The notes under the pieces were generated by a model that had not been told where the DNA came from, did no database searches, and was given only the letters and a program-made list of their open reading frames with translations. A program made the position numbers and the translations under genes. Source: Streptococcus sp. DD12 (GTDB taxonomy: Bacteria; Bacillota; Bacilli; Lactobacillales; Streptococcaceae). Taken from it: 64,000 nucleotides of DNA. Shown in pieces: positions 46,217 to 60,456 of this stretch (within the stretch, counting starts at the first letter, position 1; each line of letters starts with the position of its first letter). The stretch lies in the NCBI RefSeq assembly GCF_001578885.1, contig NZ_KQ969495.1, positions 115,882 through 179,881 on the forward strand, written 5' to 3'.

Positions 46217-48004
46217 ATGAATCAACTGATTAAACACAAACTGGAGCTCTTGCCAGATAGCCCTGGTTGTTACATCCATAAGGATAAAACTGGAAAAATC
46301 ATCTATGTTGGCAAGGCTAAAAATTTAAAAAATCGCGTACGTTCTTATTTTCGTGGGAGCCATGATACCAAGACAGAAATGTTGGTTTCTGAAATTGCTG
46401 ATTTTGAATACATTGTGACAGGGTCAAACACAGAAGCCTTGCTCTTGGAGATTAACCTCATCCAGGAAAATATGCCCAAGTACAACATTCGGCTCAAGGA
46501 TGATAAGTCTTACCCTTTCATTAAAATTACCAATGAACGTTACCCGCGGATAGTGATAACTCGGCAGGTCAAAAAAGATGGTGGCCATTACTTTGGTCCC
46601 TACCCAGATGCTGGGGCTGCCAATGATGTCAAAAGATTGCTGGATCGTATTTTTCCTTTTAAAAAATGCAAGGAGCCGGCTAATAAGGTCTGTTTTTATT
46701 ATCACCTAGGCCAGTGCACAGCCCACACCATCTGTCATACGGATAAAGCTTACTATGACCAGATGATTGACCAAGTCAAGCAGTTTTTGACAGGTAAGGA
46801 TGACCAGATTGTCGACCAAATCAAGGATAAAATGCAAGCAGCGGCAGAGGCCCTTGAGTTTGAACGGGCTGCGGAATACCGCAACCTTCTTGAAGCCATT
46901 GCAACCCTGCGGACCAAACAGCGGGTCATGAATCAAGACATGATTGACCGAGATGTCTTTGGTTACTACACGGAAAAAGGGTGGCTCTGTGTACAGGTTT
47001 TCTTTGTTCGCCAAGGAAAACTTATCCAACGTGATGTCAATATGTTTCCATATTATAATGAGCCAGAAGAAGATTTTTTGACCTATATTGGACAATTTTA
47101 CCAGTCTCCAGCCCATCTCATGCCCAAGGAAATCTTCATTCCTCAAAGTATTGACCAAGAAGCTGTGGAGGCTCTGGTATCAGCAAAAGTGGTAAGCCCC
47201 AAGCGTGGTGAAAAAAAACAACTGGTCAATTTAGCGACAAAAAATGCTCGAGTCAGCCTTCAGCAAAAATTTGAACTGTTGGAAAAAGATTTGGTCAAAA
47301 CCCAAGGGGCTATCGAAAATATCGGGAAACGCTTGGCTATCCCAACCCCTGTCCGAATCGAAGCCTTTGATAACTCCAATATCATGGGAACCAGCCCTGT
47401 AGCCGCCATGGTGGTCTTTGTCAATGGCAAGCCTAGTAAAAAGGACTACCGCAAGTTTAAGATTAAAACCGTACAAGGACCTGACGATTATGCCAGTATG
47501 CGTGAGGTTTTGACCCGGCGTTACAGTCGGGTCATCAAGGATGGTCTGGAAAGACCTGACCTCATCATCATTGATGGTGGGCAAGGTCAGGTCAATATTG
47601 CTAAGTCTGTCCTCTATGACGACTTGCACTTGGACATTCCGATTGCTGGTTTGCAAAAAAATGACAAGCACCAGACCCACGAACTGCTCTTTGGGGACCC
47701 CTTGGTGCCTATTGATTTGGGGCGCCAATCGGAAGAGTTCTTTCTCTTGCAACGGATTCAAGACGAAGTGCACCGCTTTGCCATTACCTTTCACCGTCAA
47801 TTGCGGTCTAAAAATTCCTTTTCATCGCAGTTGGATGGTATTGCAGGTCTGGGCCCCAAACGCAAACAAACCTTGATGAAAACCTTTAAAAATCTGCAAA
47901 ACATCAAGCAAGCAGAACTCGCAGACCTGACAGCAGCAGGCCTTCCAGAAAAGGTTGCTGAAAATGTTCGGCAACATTTCTTAGAAAAAGGAGAAGAGAC
48001 ATGA
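46217..48004 (+). CDS. uvrC: Excinuclease ABC subunit C
   Basis: Makes both incisions in nucleotide excision repair. 595 residues: GIY-YIG nuclease ([21 protein letters not shown]) at the N-terminus, a UvrB-binding UVR motif (~residues 200-235, [19 protein letters not shown]), an RNase H-like nuclease ([20 protein letters not shown], then [11 protein letters not shown]), and a C-terminal (HhH)2 DNA-binding domain. Full length. The next gene overlaps by 4 bp. Confidence 0.95.
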   Translation: MNQLIKHKLELLPDSPGCYIHKDKTGKIIYVGKAKNLKNRVRSYFRGSHDTKTEMLVSEIADFEYIVTGSNTEALLLEINLIQENMPKYNIRLKDDKSYPFIKITNERYPRIVITRQVKKDGGHYFGPYPDAGAANDVKRLLDRIFPFKKCKEPANKVCFYYHLGQCTAHTICHTDKAYYDQMIDQVKQFLTGKDDQIVDQIKDKMQAAAEALEFERAAEYRNLLEAIATLRTKQRVMNQDMIDRDVFGYYTEKGWLCVQVFFVRQGKLIQRDVNMFPYYNEPEEDFLTYIGQFYQSPAHLMPKEIFIPQSIDQEAVEALVSAKVVSPKRGEKKQLVNLATKNARVSLQQKFELLEKDLVKTQGAIENIGKRLAIPTPVRIEAFDNSNIMGTSPVAAMVVFVNGKPSKKDYRKFKIKTVQGPDDYASMREVLTRRYSRVIKDGLERPDLIIIDGGQGQVNIAKSVLYDDLHLDIPIAGLQKNDKHQTHELLFGDPLVPIDLGRQSEEFFLLQRIQDEVHRFAITFHRQLRSKNSFSSQLDGIAGLGPKRKQTLMKTFKNLQNIKQAELADLTAAGLPEKVAENVRQHFLEKGEET

Positions 48005-48246
48005 CCACCAGTTTATTTGGCACCTTAGCCAATTTCATAGCCCTTTTTGCCTTTGTTGCCCTGAGCAATCAGCTCTTATTGACCCTATTTGATTGGTCCA
48101 AATGGGTTCATGCCAAAGAATGGGCGAATCCAACCCGTCTAAGGCTCTTTATTCTCCTGCTTAGCCTTGCTTTAGGAACCCTGCTTTTTAACTTCTTTCA
48201 GGTCGTCATCAGTATTTGCCAAAGCCTCTTTGTCAGTTTGAAATGA
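48001..48246 (+). CDS. DUF1146-family small membrane protein
   Basis: 81 residues, two membrane helices (~8-30 and ~47-72) separated by a [17 protein letters not shown] loop that is typical for YwzB/DUF1146 proteins, which often sit next to murA. Function unknown. Overlaps the uvrC stop (ATGA). Confidence 0.75.
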   Translation: MTTSLFGTLANFIALFAFVALSNQLLLTLFDWSKWVHAKEWANPTRLRLFILLLSLALGTLLFNFFQVVISICQSLFVSLK

Positions 48247-48265
48247 GGGACAGGCGACTTTTTTA

Positions 48266-48274
48266 TGGTATAAT
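48266..48274 (+). promoter_or_regulatory. Extended -10 promoter of murA
   Basis: TGGTATAAT, 33 bases before the ATG. Confidence 0.65.
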
Positions 48275-48306
48275 GCCAATAGGAACCATAAAGAAAGGGA
48301 TTTTAC

Positions 48307-49572
48307 ATGGATAAAATCATTATCAAAGGTGGTCACACACGTCTTCAGGGCGAAGTGACCATCGAAGGGGCAAAGAATGCTGTCTTGCCACTGTTGGCCG
48401 CAGCGATTTTGCCAGAGGAAGGGCAGACTGTCTTGACCAATGTGCCCATCTTGTCAGATGTCTATACCATGAACAATGTTGTCCGTGGTTTGGGAATCGA
48501 TGTCGCCTTTGATGAGGCGCAAAATACGGTTCGCATTGATGCTAGGGGTGATATTTTAGATCTAGCACCTTACGAATACGTCAGCCAGATGCGGGCCTCT
48601 ATCGTGGTTTTAGGACCTATTTTGGCGCGAAAAGGGCATGCGCGTGTTTCCATGCCAGGGGGCTGTACGATTGGGAGTCGGCCCATTGACCTTCACCTCA
48701 AAGGCTTAGAGGCGATGGGCGCTAGCATCCAGCAGGAAGGTGGCGATATTACTGCGACTGGTCAACTGCGAGGGGCCCATATCTACATGGACTTTCCAAG
48801 TGTTGGTGCCACGCAAAATTTGATGATGGCAGCCACGCTAGCTCAAGGGACCACAACCATTGAAAATGCTGCCCGTGAGCCAGAAATTGTTGATTTGGCT
48901 GTTTTGCTCAATGAAATGGGTGCCAAGGTGCGTGGCGCTGGGACAGAAACCCTGACCATTACAGGTGTTGACCGCCTGCATGGCGCTGAACACGCAGTGG
49001 TTCAGGACCGTATCGAAGCGGGGACCTTTATGGTGGCCGCAGCCATGACTAACGGTAACGTCTTGGTGAAGGATGCCATCTGGGAACACAACCGCCCGCT
49101 CATTGCTAAGCTTATGGAAATGGGGGTTTCGGTAACAGAGGAAGAGGCAGGTATTCGGGTGCAGGCCGATACCCAGCAGTTAAAACCGGTTGTCATCAAA
49201 ACGCTACCTCATCCTGGTTTTCCGACGGATATGCAGGCACAGTTCACAGCCCTCATGGCAGTTGTGGCAGGTGAGTCTACCATGATTGAAACTGTTTTTG
49301 AGAACCGTTTTCAACATTTAGAAGAAATGCGCCGTATGGGCTTGCGCTCCGAAATCATGCGAGACACCGCTTTGATTTACGGAGGGAGTCCGCTTCAGGG
49401 AGCAACGGTTATGTCAACCGACCTTCGCGCGTCAGCAGCCTTAATTTTGGCTGGAATGGTGGCTGAAGGGACGACGACAGTTGGTAACCTCAAGCATTTG
49501 GACCGTGGGTATTACCAATTTCCGCAAAAGTTAGCTGCCTTGGGCGCTAGCATCGAGCGTGTGAGTGAGTGA
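48307..49572 (+). CDS. murA: UDP-N-acetylglucosamine 1-carboxyvinyltransferase
   Basis: First committed step of peptidoglycan synthesis, transferring enolpyruvate from PEP to UDP-GlcNAc. 421 residues, inside-out barrel. The active-site Cys120 lies in [11 protein letters not shown], so the enzyme should be sensitive to fosfomycin. [10 protein letters not shown] and the late [15 protein letters not shown] are family motifs. Streptococci have two MurA copies; this is the one linked to epuA. Confidence 0.93.
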   Translation: MDKIIIKGGHTRLQGEVTIEGAKNAVLPLLAAAILPEEGQTVLTNVPILSDVYTMNNVVRGLGIDVAFDEAQNTVRIDARGDILDLAPYEYVSQMRASIVVLGPILARKGHARVSMPGGCTIGSRPIDLHLKGLEAMGASIQQEGGDITATGQLRGAHIYMDFPSVGATQNLMMAATLAQGTTTIENAAREPEIVDLAVLLNEMGAKVRGAGTETLTITGVDRLHGAEHAVVQDRIEAGTFMVAAAMTNGNVLVKDAIWEHNRPLIAKLMEMGVSVTEEEAGIRVQADTQQLKPVVIKTLPHPGFPTDMQAQFTALMAVVAGESTMIETVFENRFQHLEEMRRMGLRSEIMRDTALIYGGSPLQGATVMSTDLRASAALILAGMVAEGTTTVGNLKHLDRGYYQFPQKLAALGASIERVSE

Positions 49573-49579
49573 GGCGAGA

Positions 49580-49771
49580 ATGACTGATTATGGATGGACT
49601 TATGTCTTAAAGCAAGTGCGCCTGCTCTTACTGATTGCCCTTGTATGTCTGGCCCTTTTGGCACTTGGCTTAATGATTGGCTATAGTTTTATCGGTGGTG
49701 GGGGCAATCCATTGGAAGTGCTAAACCCATCAACCTGGCAGGACATCATTGCAAAATTTTCTGGAAAATAA
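49580..49771 (+). CDS. epuA: EpuA-family small membrane protein
   Basis: 63 residues from ATG 49580; a GTG frame five codons upstream is inside murA and unlikely. One membrane helix (~13-37), then IGGGGNPLEVLNPSTWQDIIAKF, the family tail. Often annotated as an RNA polymerase subunit through a name carry-over, without functional evidence. In pneumococcus epuA precedes endA; here a terminator and aroA follow. Confidence 0.82.
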   Translation: MTDYGWTYVLKQVRLLLLIALVCLALLALGLMIGYSFIGGGGNPLEVLNPSTWQDIIAKFSGK

Positions 49772-49776
49772 GTAAG

Positions 49777-49806
49777 GTCTGGGATGAGTTCCCAGACTTT
49801 TTTTGA
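49777..49806 (+). terminator. Terminator after epuA
   Basis: GTCTGGGA and TCCCAGAC with TGAGT loop, then T7. Confidence 0.9.
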
Positions 49807-49908
49807 CTATAAGATTTCTATTTTTTTGGAGCAGTTGCGCAAAATGTTAAGGAAAATGGTGAAATCCTTAGTAGCTAACGGATTTTTGAGATTTTCTCTT
49901 CGTATTTA

Positions 49909-49917
49909 TGATAAAAT
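49909..49917 (+). promoter_or_regulatory. Extended -10 promoter of aroA operon
   Basis: TGATAAAAT, with TTGAGA 20 bases upstream; spacing is long for a -35. Confidence 0.5.
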
Positions 49918-49950
49918 AAATGAGACTAAACAAAAAGGATACGTAGGTAA

Positions 49951-51699
<1,749 letters not shown>

Positions 51700-51703
<4 letters not shown>

Positions 51704-52524
51704 AAGTGGCTTACTTAGGCCCAGTTGGGTCATTTACACATAATGTGGCCGTCTCGGCCTTTCCTCAAGCTGAACTTGTCCCCATGGCAACCATTACGGA
51801 AGTGATGAAGGCTTATGAAGTGGGGCAGGTGGTCTATGCCATTGTGCCTGTGGAAAATTCCATTGAAGGCAGTGTCCATGAATCGCTGGATTACCTCTTT
51901 CACCAGGGAGAGTTGCCTGTGGTGGCAGAAGTGGTGCAACCAATCAAACAGCAACTTTTGGCTGTGCGTCAAAGGGAAAGCTTTGAGACCATCTATTCAC
52001 ATCCTCAGGCGATTGCGCAGGCAAAGAAATATGTCAAAGCTCATTACCCTGAGGCGAAATTGGTGCCAACGGCTAGCACGGCCTATGCGGCTCGCTATGT
52101 CGCTGAACATCCGGAAGCTGCCATTGCCGCCATTGCTCCTGAGGAGGCCGCTCGGGCCTATGATTTGACCATAGTGGCCCGTGATATCCAAGAAATCGAT
52201 GAAAATTTCACCCGCTTTTGGGTTTTGGGAGCAAAGACACCTCTCTTGCCACTCAAGGCTGGAGAGCGCAAGATGAGCCTGGCCTTTACCTTGCCAGATA
52301 ATTTACCGGGGGCGCTCTACAAGGCGCTGTCCGTTTTTGCTTGGCGTGGAATTGACTTGACCAAGATTGAGAGCCGTCCCCTAAAGACCAATCTTGGGGA
52401 GTATTTCTTCATTGTGGACTGTCTTGTAGATGGCTCTGATTTACCCCGTTACGCCCTTGAAGAACTGCAGGCTATTGGCATTTATTACCAATTACTTGGG
52501 ACCTATACGGTCTATGCTTTGTAG
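51700..52524 (+). CDS. pheA: Prephenate dehydratase
   Basis: Converts prephenate to phenylpyruvate for phenylalanine. 274 residues: periplasmic-binding-like catalytic halves with PVENSIEGSV and the ENFTRFWVLG TRF motif, then a C-terminal ACT domain (about 190-270, LPGALYKALSVFAWRGIDLTKIESRP) with the ESRP phenylalanine-feedback motif. Overlaps aroK by 4 bp. Confidence 0.94.
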
Positions 52525-52538
52525 AAAAGGAGGTATCT

Positions 52539-55573
<3,035 letters not shown>

Positions 55574-55644
55574 TGTGTTTCTCTGTTCGTGAAAGCCTAG
55601 AATCTTTTGATAAATTGCAGTAATGAAATGCAAAGAAGTGTACC

Positions 55645-55694
55645 GCCTCCAACTGTTAGACACAAAAGCTCTAACGGTTGGAGGCTTTGTTGTT
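55645..55694 (+). terminator. Terminator downstream of rlmD and its repeat
   Basis: GCCTCCAACTGTTAGA and TCTAACGGTTGGAGGC pair with one mismatch, then TTTGTTGTT. About 280 bases after the rlmD stop. Confidence 0.75.
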
Positions 55695-55901
55695 CGATTT
55701 GCTGATGAGGGCTTGCTTGGGTAATAGCTAGTGTAAATCTTAGACAGAATGAGTATCGCCTTTTCAGCGGTTCTGATAAGCGAGAATCCTCGTCGGGGCT
55801 GGTAAGCTTATGTGTGTGCATTCCTTGACTTCAATTGGCTAAGAAGATGATAGGAAAGGCAGGTTTAATCTTAAAGAGGCTTTTCATCTTGTGCACAAGC
55901 A

Positions 55902-55910
55902 TGGTATACT
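55902..55910 (+). promoter_or_regulatory. Extended -10 promoter of TMEM175-like gene
   Basis: TGGTATACT with TTTCAT 17 bases upstream; leader of about 70 bases. The 55695-55880 stretch before it holds no gene; part of it (55763-55780, TTCAGCGGTTCTGATAAG) resembles an inverted, diverged piece of the 126-bp repeat. Confidence 0.5.
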
Positions 55911-55987
55911 GAGACCTAGAAAAAGTGGTAGGACTGGGGCGATGATGATGCAACATAGCCTAGCGCGAGAGGTGAGAGGGCCAGATA

Positions 55988-56572
55988 ATGGAAAAACAAC
56001 TGCAAATCATGGGAAAAGAACGGCTGGGCGCCTTTATCGATGCGGTTTTAGCTATCGTCATGACGCTCTTAGTACTGACCTTGGACAAGCCAAAGACTTA
56101 TGATTGGCAAGGACTTTGGGGACTTCGTATCTCTTTTTTGGCTTATAGCTTGACTTTTTTTCGGTTAGGTATGTTATGGGTCAATATTCATTTTTTCTAC
56201 CACCTCATCAAACAGGTCAGCCAAAAGACGGTCTGGTCAACACTTGTGATGCTCTTTTTTACGTCATTTTTCCCTTATACGACCCAGTTGTTAGCGACGC
56301 ATTTTCATAATGGTGTGATGCAAGCTTTTTATGGGATAATCTTTCTTGGCATCAATCTCTCTGTTTTGTGGTATTTTCGGACACTTGATGAGGTAAACGA
56401 GAATGCTAAACTCCATGAATTGACCAAGAGACGAAATCAGTGGATGGCCTGGGATATAGCTATCAAAGTGGTCGGGCTCCTCTTGTCTTTAACGGTTTTT
56501 TCAGAAGGCGTCATCCTTTCGGATATGATTGCCTTGATAGTCATCGTAGTGCCAAGACAATTGAAACATTAG
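55988..56572 (+). CDS. TMEM175-family (DUF1211) potassium channel-like protein
   Basis: 194 residues, six predicted helices, the size of bacterial TMEM175 subunits that form tetrameric K+ channels. The signature in helix 1 is RLGAFIDAVLAIVMTLLVL; the canonical RxxxFSD reads RLGAFID here, so the Ser of FSD is Ile. The rest of the family pattern (acidic and His positions, WxNxH as VNIHFFYH) is preserved. Monocistronic. Ion selectivity cannot be inferred. Confidence 0.78.
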   Translation: MEKQLQIMGKERLGAFIDAVLAIVMTLLVLTLDKPKTYDWQGLWGLRISFLAYSLTFFRLGMLWVNIHFFYHLIKQVSQKTVWSTLVMLFFTSFFPYTTQLLATHFHNGVMQAFYGIIFLGINLSVLWYFRTLDEVNENAKLHELTKRRNQWMAWDIAIKVVGLLLSLTVFSEGVILSDMIALIVIVVPRQLKH

Positions 56573-57088
56573 GACAGGCATTAGTTTGGCCTTTTTCAGC
56601 GAAGGCTTGTTAGATTAACTTAAAGCCTGTCAGCCGGAGGACTTGCATTAGGCTGTGGAGGTAGACTTTCATGGCAAAAACAAGCTTTTAAACGGTTAGC
56701 CCAGGGTTTTATGGAATAAAAAGAGGGAAAAATATTTTTCTTAGACGATGTCGGGTCTTTATCGGCGAGTCTGACGGCCAAGCCATCAAGCAAGATTATG
56801 GGTTTTGGGGCGCTGGTTTAAGGTCTATTTGCTGTATGAACAGAACACCCCAGTTCGTTTGGTCAAAATAAAAATGTTACGGTCAAGGAAAAGTTAGCCT
56901 GCTTTACTAAGCTGATGAGGCCACCCGTGCCGATTTAGCTGAGAGCCTGAAAGGAGACGGGGAATGTGTCAGCCCTATCATGTAAAAAAGGTAATTCTAT
57001 CAAGGGTTGCCTTTTGGACTAGCCTATGATTTTTATGGTCTGCCTGTTTTTCTTTCTTGTTTTCCTATCTCTTGTGACCTTGGTGGTA
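56573..57088. other. Decayed intergenic region without a working gene
   Basis: About 515 bases. Several short open stretches in changing frames look like coding remains, for example one reading FIGESDGQAIKQDYGFW near 56757-56810, interrupted by stops and frame changes. No parent family recognised. An imperfect AAAAGG/CCTTTT hairpin near 56987-57013 could be a terminator. Confidence 0.4.
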
Positions 57089-57097
57089 TGCTATAAT
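57089..57097 (+). promoter_or_regulatory. Extended -10 promoter of the two-gene unknown system
   Basis: TGCTATAAT, about 130 bases before the start codon; the leader in between shows no known RNA motif. Confidence 0.6.
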
Positions 57098-57225
57098 AAA
57101 AGCGAGTCGATGGCGTCACTGCCTAAGTATAGTTGCGGAGTCGAAAACGCTTAAAAAAGCTGATCTTAGTGCAAGGCTAGCCTTATGTTGTCTGGAGCTA
57201 TTAGGGGCTTAAAAGAGGATAATGG

Positions 57226-58653
57226 ATGTTACTGGATTTTGAAATCGGTGAAACGACTTATGCGTTTGCTAGTGATATTGAGACTGCTACACATCTGTCA
57301 GAGCTTGAGTTGGCAGAAGTGGTTTCTCAACTGGATGAGTCGTCTGCTTTGCTTGCGCAGTTGACACCAGACTGTGATAAAACGGACTATATCTTAGCGG
57401 CTTGCAGTGGGGTGCTATGTGGGGTGATGGCTATTTTCCTTGTCGGAGAACCAGGTGACTCCCCCATCGGAGAACTGACGGATCACTGGTTTGAAAAACG
57501 CACCATGGGGTTCGCAAAACTTTGTGGTTGGGACAATCAGAAAAACGATTCGGCTTCATCGGCCATTCGCTTTTTAGAAAAGAAATTCAAAATTCCTTAT
57601 GATCAAAGAGGGGCCGGCGATGCAGCCAGCTGGGTTTTTGATCTTAATCCGAAAAACCACCATTTTAAATCCCTTGGGCACAATCCAACATTATTGGGTT
57701 TGTTCTTTTCCATCCTAGACCAATTTTCCAATAGTTCTCATTTTGTTTCTGGAGGTGAGTTGATCTCGCTAGTAGAAGCAGATAACACCTTCCAACTGCG
57801 AGGTCTTGACCTGCCAAGTAAACTCTTTAGTGGTTTTATCAATTGGTTGGGCCATCTGATGTCAGATATCTCTGGTTCTTCAGGTGGCAAAGGCAGAGGG
57901 ATGGGGATACCATCGCCATTGTGGAGCTGGACGAACGACCTTATTGCTATCAAGAGAAAATTACATATGCCGCTTGGAAGCTTTGATAAAGCGATGAATG
58001 AGCTGGCATTAGAGATTTATAAGCAAGGATATGATGTCAGATTCCAAACCAGCCAAGTGATACCCGTTTTGGTCAATGAGCTAGTGGTGAGAAGTCTCTA
58101 CTCAGTTAGGCGGTTGCTGAGCTATTTTTTGGGGCATGACGATAAGGACAGTTCTTTTACTTTGTTGTGGCAGTCATGTGAGCCTTTTGCCAATGCGACA
58201 GTCAAAAGGATGCTGACGGTCGCCCATGCCTCCTTTTGCGCGGTCAATGCTGGCGATGCCTTGGCACGCGGTTTCATGACGGGGGCGGGTGGCTTCAATC
58301 CTGTCACCTGCTGTATGCGGCTGAATATTGTAGGAGTTGGCAGATTTGCCATTTCCTTGTATGGTGAGGTCGACAGGGCTAAAAAAATCCGCTCAACCAA
58401 AGAAGAAATGGTTGTTTTAAGACAAGAAAAGCTAATCCTTACTGACTATGTTGACGGACTAAAAACCTTAGCAGAAAGCTATGATGACAAGGACTTGCTT
58501 TCCTTCATAGAAGAACTCAAAGAGAGCCATTGTGACATCAAAGCATTTGAAAAATCGACAGCATTGGCGGAAAAAAGAAATGTGTCAGAACACCAGATTT
58601 TAAGACATAAATCAGATATTGATGCTTATTTTAAAGGAGACCACTCGTCATGA
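57226..58653 (+). CDS. Conserved protein of unknown function, first gene of a coupled pair
   Basis: 475 residues. I recall similar proteins in many gut Firmicutes but know no assigned function. One clearly hydrophobic segment (~54-74, YILAACSGVLCGVMAIFLVG) follows an acidic N-terminus. The central part has highly patterned stretches that look conserved: SAIRFLEKKFKIPYDQRGAGDA, LGHNPTLLGLFFSILDQF, SGSSGGKGRGMGIPSP and WSWTNDLIAIKRKL. A second weakly hydrophobic part (RRLLSYFLG, LNIVGVGRFAISLYGE) precedes a charged helical C-terminus. SD AGAGGAT fits ATG 57226. Its stop overlaps the next start (ATGA), so both proteins are made together. Confidence 0.65.
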   Translation: MLLDFEIGETTYAFASDIETATHLSELELAEVVSQLDESSALLAQLTPDCDKTDYILAACSGVLCGVMAIFLVGEPGDSPIGELTDHWFEKRTMGFAKLCGWDNQKNDSASSAIRFLEKKFKIPYDQRGAGDAASWVFDLNPKNHHFKSLGHNPTLLGLFFSILDQFSNSSHFVSGGELISLVEADNTFQLRGLDLPSKLFSGFINWLGHLMSDISGSSGGKGRGMGIPSPLWSWTNDLIAIKRKLHMPLGSFDKAMNELALEIYKQGYDVRFQTSQVIPVLVNELVVRSLYSVRRLLSYFLGHDDKDSSFTLLWQSCEPFANATVKRMLTVAHASFCAVNAGDALARGFMTGAGGFNPVTCCMRLNIVGVGRFAISLYGEVDRAKKIRSTKEEMVVLRQEKLILTDYVDGLKTLAESYDDKDLLSFIEELKESHCDIKAFEKSTALAEKRNVSEHQILRHKSDIDAYFKGDHSS

Positions 58654-59756
58654 AAGCGAAAAAGCAAACGAAACTTCAACAAGCCCAGGAGAAAGAACAA
58701 GCGGCGGTCAATCAAACGAATAAACTTATTGCAGTGCTTGGGGAAGAAGGGAAAGACATGTATGAGACCCTCACCAGTATTCAGGAACTCTTCGATAAAA
58801 TTCGGCATGTCCCTAGTCATCAGTGGTTACACTATGAAGCCCTTAAAGAGAAAAAGTTGACATGGAAAGCACAAACTGAAAAAATTGAAAAGTTCTACAG
58901 GAACGCTGTCTATAAGCATGTAGGGACAGGCGTTGGGGGAGTTGGTCTGGGCGTTGGCCTTGTCACGATGGGACCAACTGTAGCTATGGGGACGGCGACG
59001 ACATTTGGAGTTGCCTCAACAGGCACAGCGATTTCTACCTTGAGTGGTGCAGCGGCTTCCAATGCGGCGCTGGCCTGGCTTGGCGGTGGGACTCTAGCAA
59101 CTGGTGGCGGTGGCATGGTCGCTGGTCAGGCGCTTCTTGCTTTAGCAGGTCCAGTTGGCTGGACTATTGCAGGTAGCACCATTGCAGCGAGTGGACTCCT
59201 TTTGTGGAAGAATCTTAGCCAAAAACAACAGCTAGAAAACATTTATCTAGCGATTTATCAAAGGATTGTCAAATCCCTTGAATTGGCTATTGTTGAACTT
59301 AAAGAACGCATCAATCGGATGAAAAATGAGCAAGTTTTTTTACGGGATGCTATTGAAGAAATGCAAACATTTGGATTCGATTATGATGCGATGACTGAGC
59401 AAGAACAGTATACGCTTGGGTCTTATGTCAATCTCATGCATTCATCCACTCAGCTTTTGGTTGACCCTATTAAAGGGTTAGTGCCCAAATTTTCGGAGGT
59501 AGATTTTGAGGACTTTGTCGCTTGGAAAGAGAGACAGGCAAAGACAGCTACTTGTGATGCTTTTAAGAATGTGATTATTTACCTTGCCAATAGCCTTTAT
59601 AAGATTGAACTTGATGACACTAGCGTCAAGCTCTTGTGGAAATCGCTTCGAAATGATGAAAACTTTCTCAAAACATGGAACCTCACTGAGAAGACATTTG
59701 ATAAAGCGGTTATAGGGGCAGCGATTGAAGCTTTGCATTTTAAGTATGGTAACTAG
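58650..59756 (+). CDS. Glycine-zipper membrane protein, second gene of a coupled pair
   Basis: 368 residues. The N-terminal ~85 are charged and helical (KKQTKLQQAQEKEQAAVNQ). Residues ~91-186 are an uninterrupted Gly/Ala-rich hydrophobic block with GxxxG spacing (TGVGGVGLGVGLV, WLGGGTLATGGGGMVAG, ALAGPVGWTIAG), enough for three or four helices and similar in style to pore-forming or membrane-remodelling proteins. The C-terminal ~180 residues are soluble and mixed alpha, ending in IELDDTSVKLLWKSLRND. No signal peptide or enzyme motif. Function unknown; the coupling to the 475-residue protein suggests a two-part membrane system. Confidence 0.65.
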   Translation: MKAKKQTKLQQAQEKEQAAVNQTNKLIAVLGEEGKDMYETLTSIQELFDKIRHVPSHQWLHYEALKEKKLTWKAQTEKIEKFYRNAVYKHVGTGVGGVGLGVGLVTMGPTVAMGTATTFGVASTGTAISTLSGAAASNAALAWLGGGTLATGGGGMVAGQALLALAGPVGWTIAGSTIAASGLLLWKNLSQKQQLENIYLAIYQRIVKSLELAIVELKERINRMKNEQVFLRDAIEEMQTFGFDYDAMTEQEQYTLGSYVNLMHSSTQLLVDPIKGLVPKFSEVDFEDFVAWKERQAKTATCDAFKNVIIYLANSLYKIELDDTSVKLLWKSLRNDENFLKTWNLTEKTFDKAVIGAAIEALHFKYGN

Positions 59757-59780
59757 TCAGTGAAAAAATATGGCTAAAAA

Positions 59781-59812
59781 AAAGAGCACATCCGTCTGGG
59801 TGCTCTTTTATG
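59781..59812. terminator. Bidirectional terminator between convergent operons
   Basis: AAAGAGCAC and GTGCTCTTTT pair around ATCCGTCTGG, with A-runs on the left and T-runs on the right serving both directions. Confidence 0.85.
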
Positions 59813-60101
59813 TTAGTTGCGTTACAGCTTTTTCATAGCGGAATTTTCTAGTGAGAGGACTGTCTTTCACCTGCTCAATTGTGAAGATAAAGTAGTGATT
59901 GCGGTGATCTTTAGCATTTTCTTTATTGAGTTTAAAATAATTCTTTCCTGATTTTGCCATGGCAAGCAGGATGTCATCGGTTAAGAAAGTGAGGGGAGTG
60001 TCTAAGGCAGAATAGCGGTAGAAGTCCGATTCGAAGCGACGATAACTGTCGCTAAAATAATCCAGTTGGAGTTCGTTGCGATAGGCTTCAAGCTGACTCA
60101 T
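59808..60101 (-). CDS. Small protein of the UmuC cassette (DUF5960-like)
   Basis: 97 residues, soluble, rich in Tyr, Phe and Arg. Contains FESDFYRYSALDTPLTFLTDDILLAMA as its core. Such small genes regularly follow umuC and yolD-like genes in streptococci and their mobile elements; I attach the DUF number from memory. It overlaps the preceding gene by 14 bp and is last in the operon. Role unknown. Confidence 0.65.
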   Translation of the reverse strand: MSQLEAYRNELQLDYFSDSYRRFESDFYRYSALDTPLTFLTDDILLAMAKSGKNYFKLNKENAKDHRNHYFIFTIEQVKDSPLTRKFRYEKAVTQLT

Positions 60102-60456
60102 GCGCCACCTCCTCTGCTAATGCGATACGGTTAATCGCTTCTAGGGGGAGATTGTAGTAGCCTGTCTGGGTTTTTAGCAAAATAGCTAGCGGTGTCATCT
60201 GTGCAATAGTCCCTGTATAGGAAATGCAGGCCTTCTTTTCAGAGACTTCGATGCAGGCGGGCCATTGATTGGCATAAATCTGACTGAGGAGCAGGTGTTT
60301 CTGCTCAGTCGTCAAGTCAGACCTAGAGTGTTTTTTGTCGGAATCCTCGAGAAGTGCTGCATGGTGCTCGGATAGGAAAAAGCCCATCCACTTTTGCATC
60401 TTGACATCTTGGTAATCCCTTGCGGATTTAAAGGGGAGATAAGAGCGGTCAATCAT
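60088..60456 (-). CDS. YolD-like protein
   Basis: 122 residues. DYQDVKMQKWMGFFLSEHHAALL is the YolD-like core (the family has RGMxKWxPF). In Bacillus yolD genes accompany uvrX/umuC-type polymerases and are thought to act like UmuD partners, though without a peptidase motif. Overlaps the polymerase stop by 4 bp. Confidence 0.75.
   Translation of the reverse strand: MIDRSYLPFKSARDYQDVKMQKWMGFFLSEHHAALLEDSDKKHSRSDLTTEQKHLLLSQIYANQWPACIEVSEKKACISYTGTIAQMTPLAILLKTQTGYYNLPLEAINRIALAEEVAHESA

Noticed and set aside
55623..55724. 33-codon open frame after the 126-bp repeat
   Set aside because: It runs through the terminator hairpin and has no Shine-Dalgarno.
57140..57156. cre-like GAAAACGCTTAA in the leader of the two-gene system
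   Set aside because: Only 12 of 14 positions match, including a mismatch in the conserved CA end, and it lies within the leader of an unknown gene with no metabolic link.
58910..59116. Antisense open frame (Pro/Val-rich) within the glycine-zipper gene
   Set aside because: A shadow of the Gly/Ala-rich coding strand; its proline-rich content is simply the reverse complement of glycine codons.
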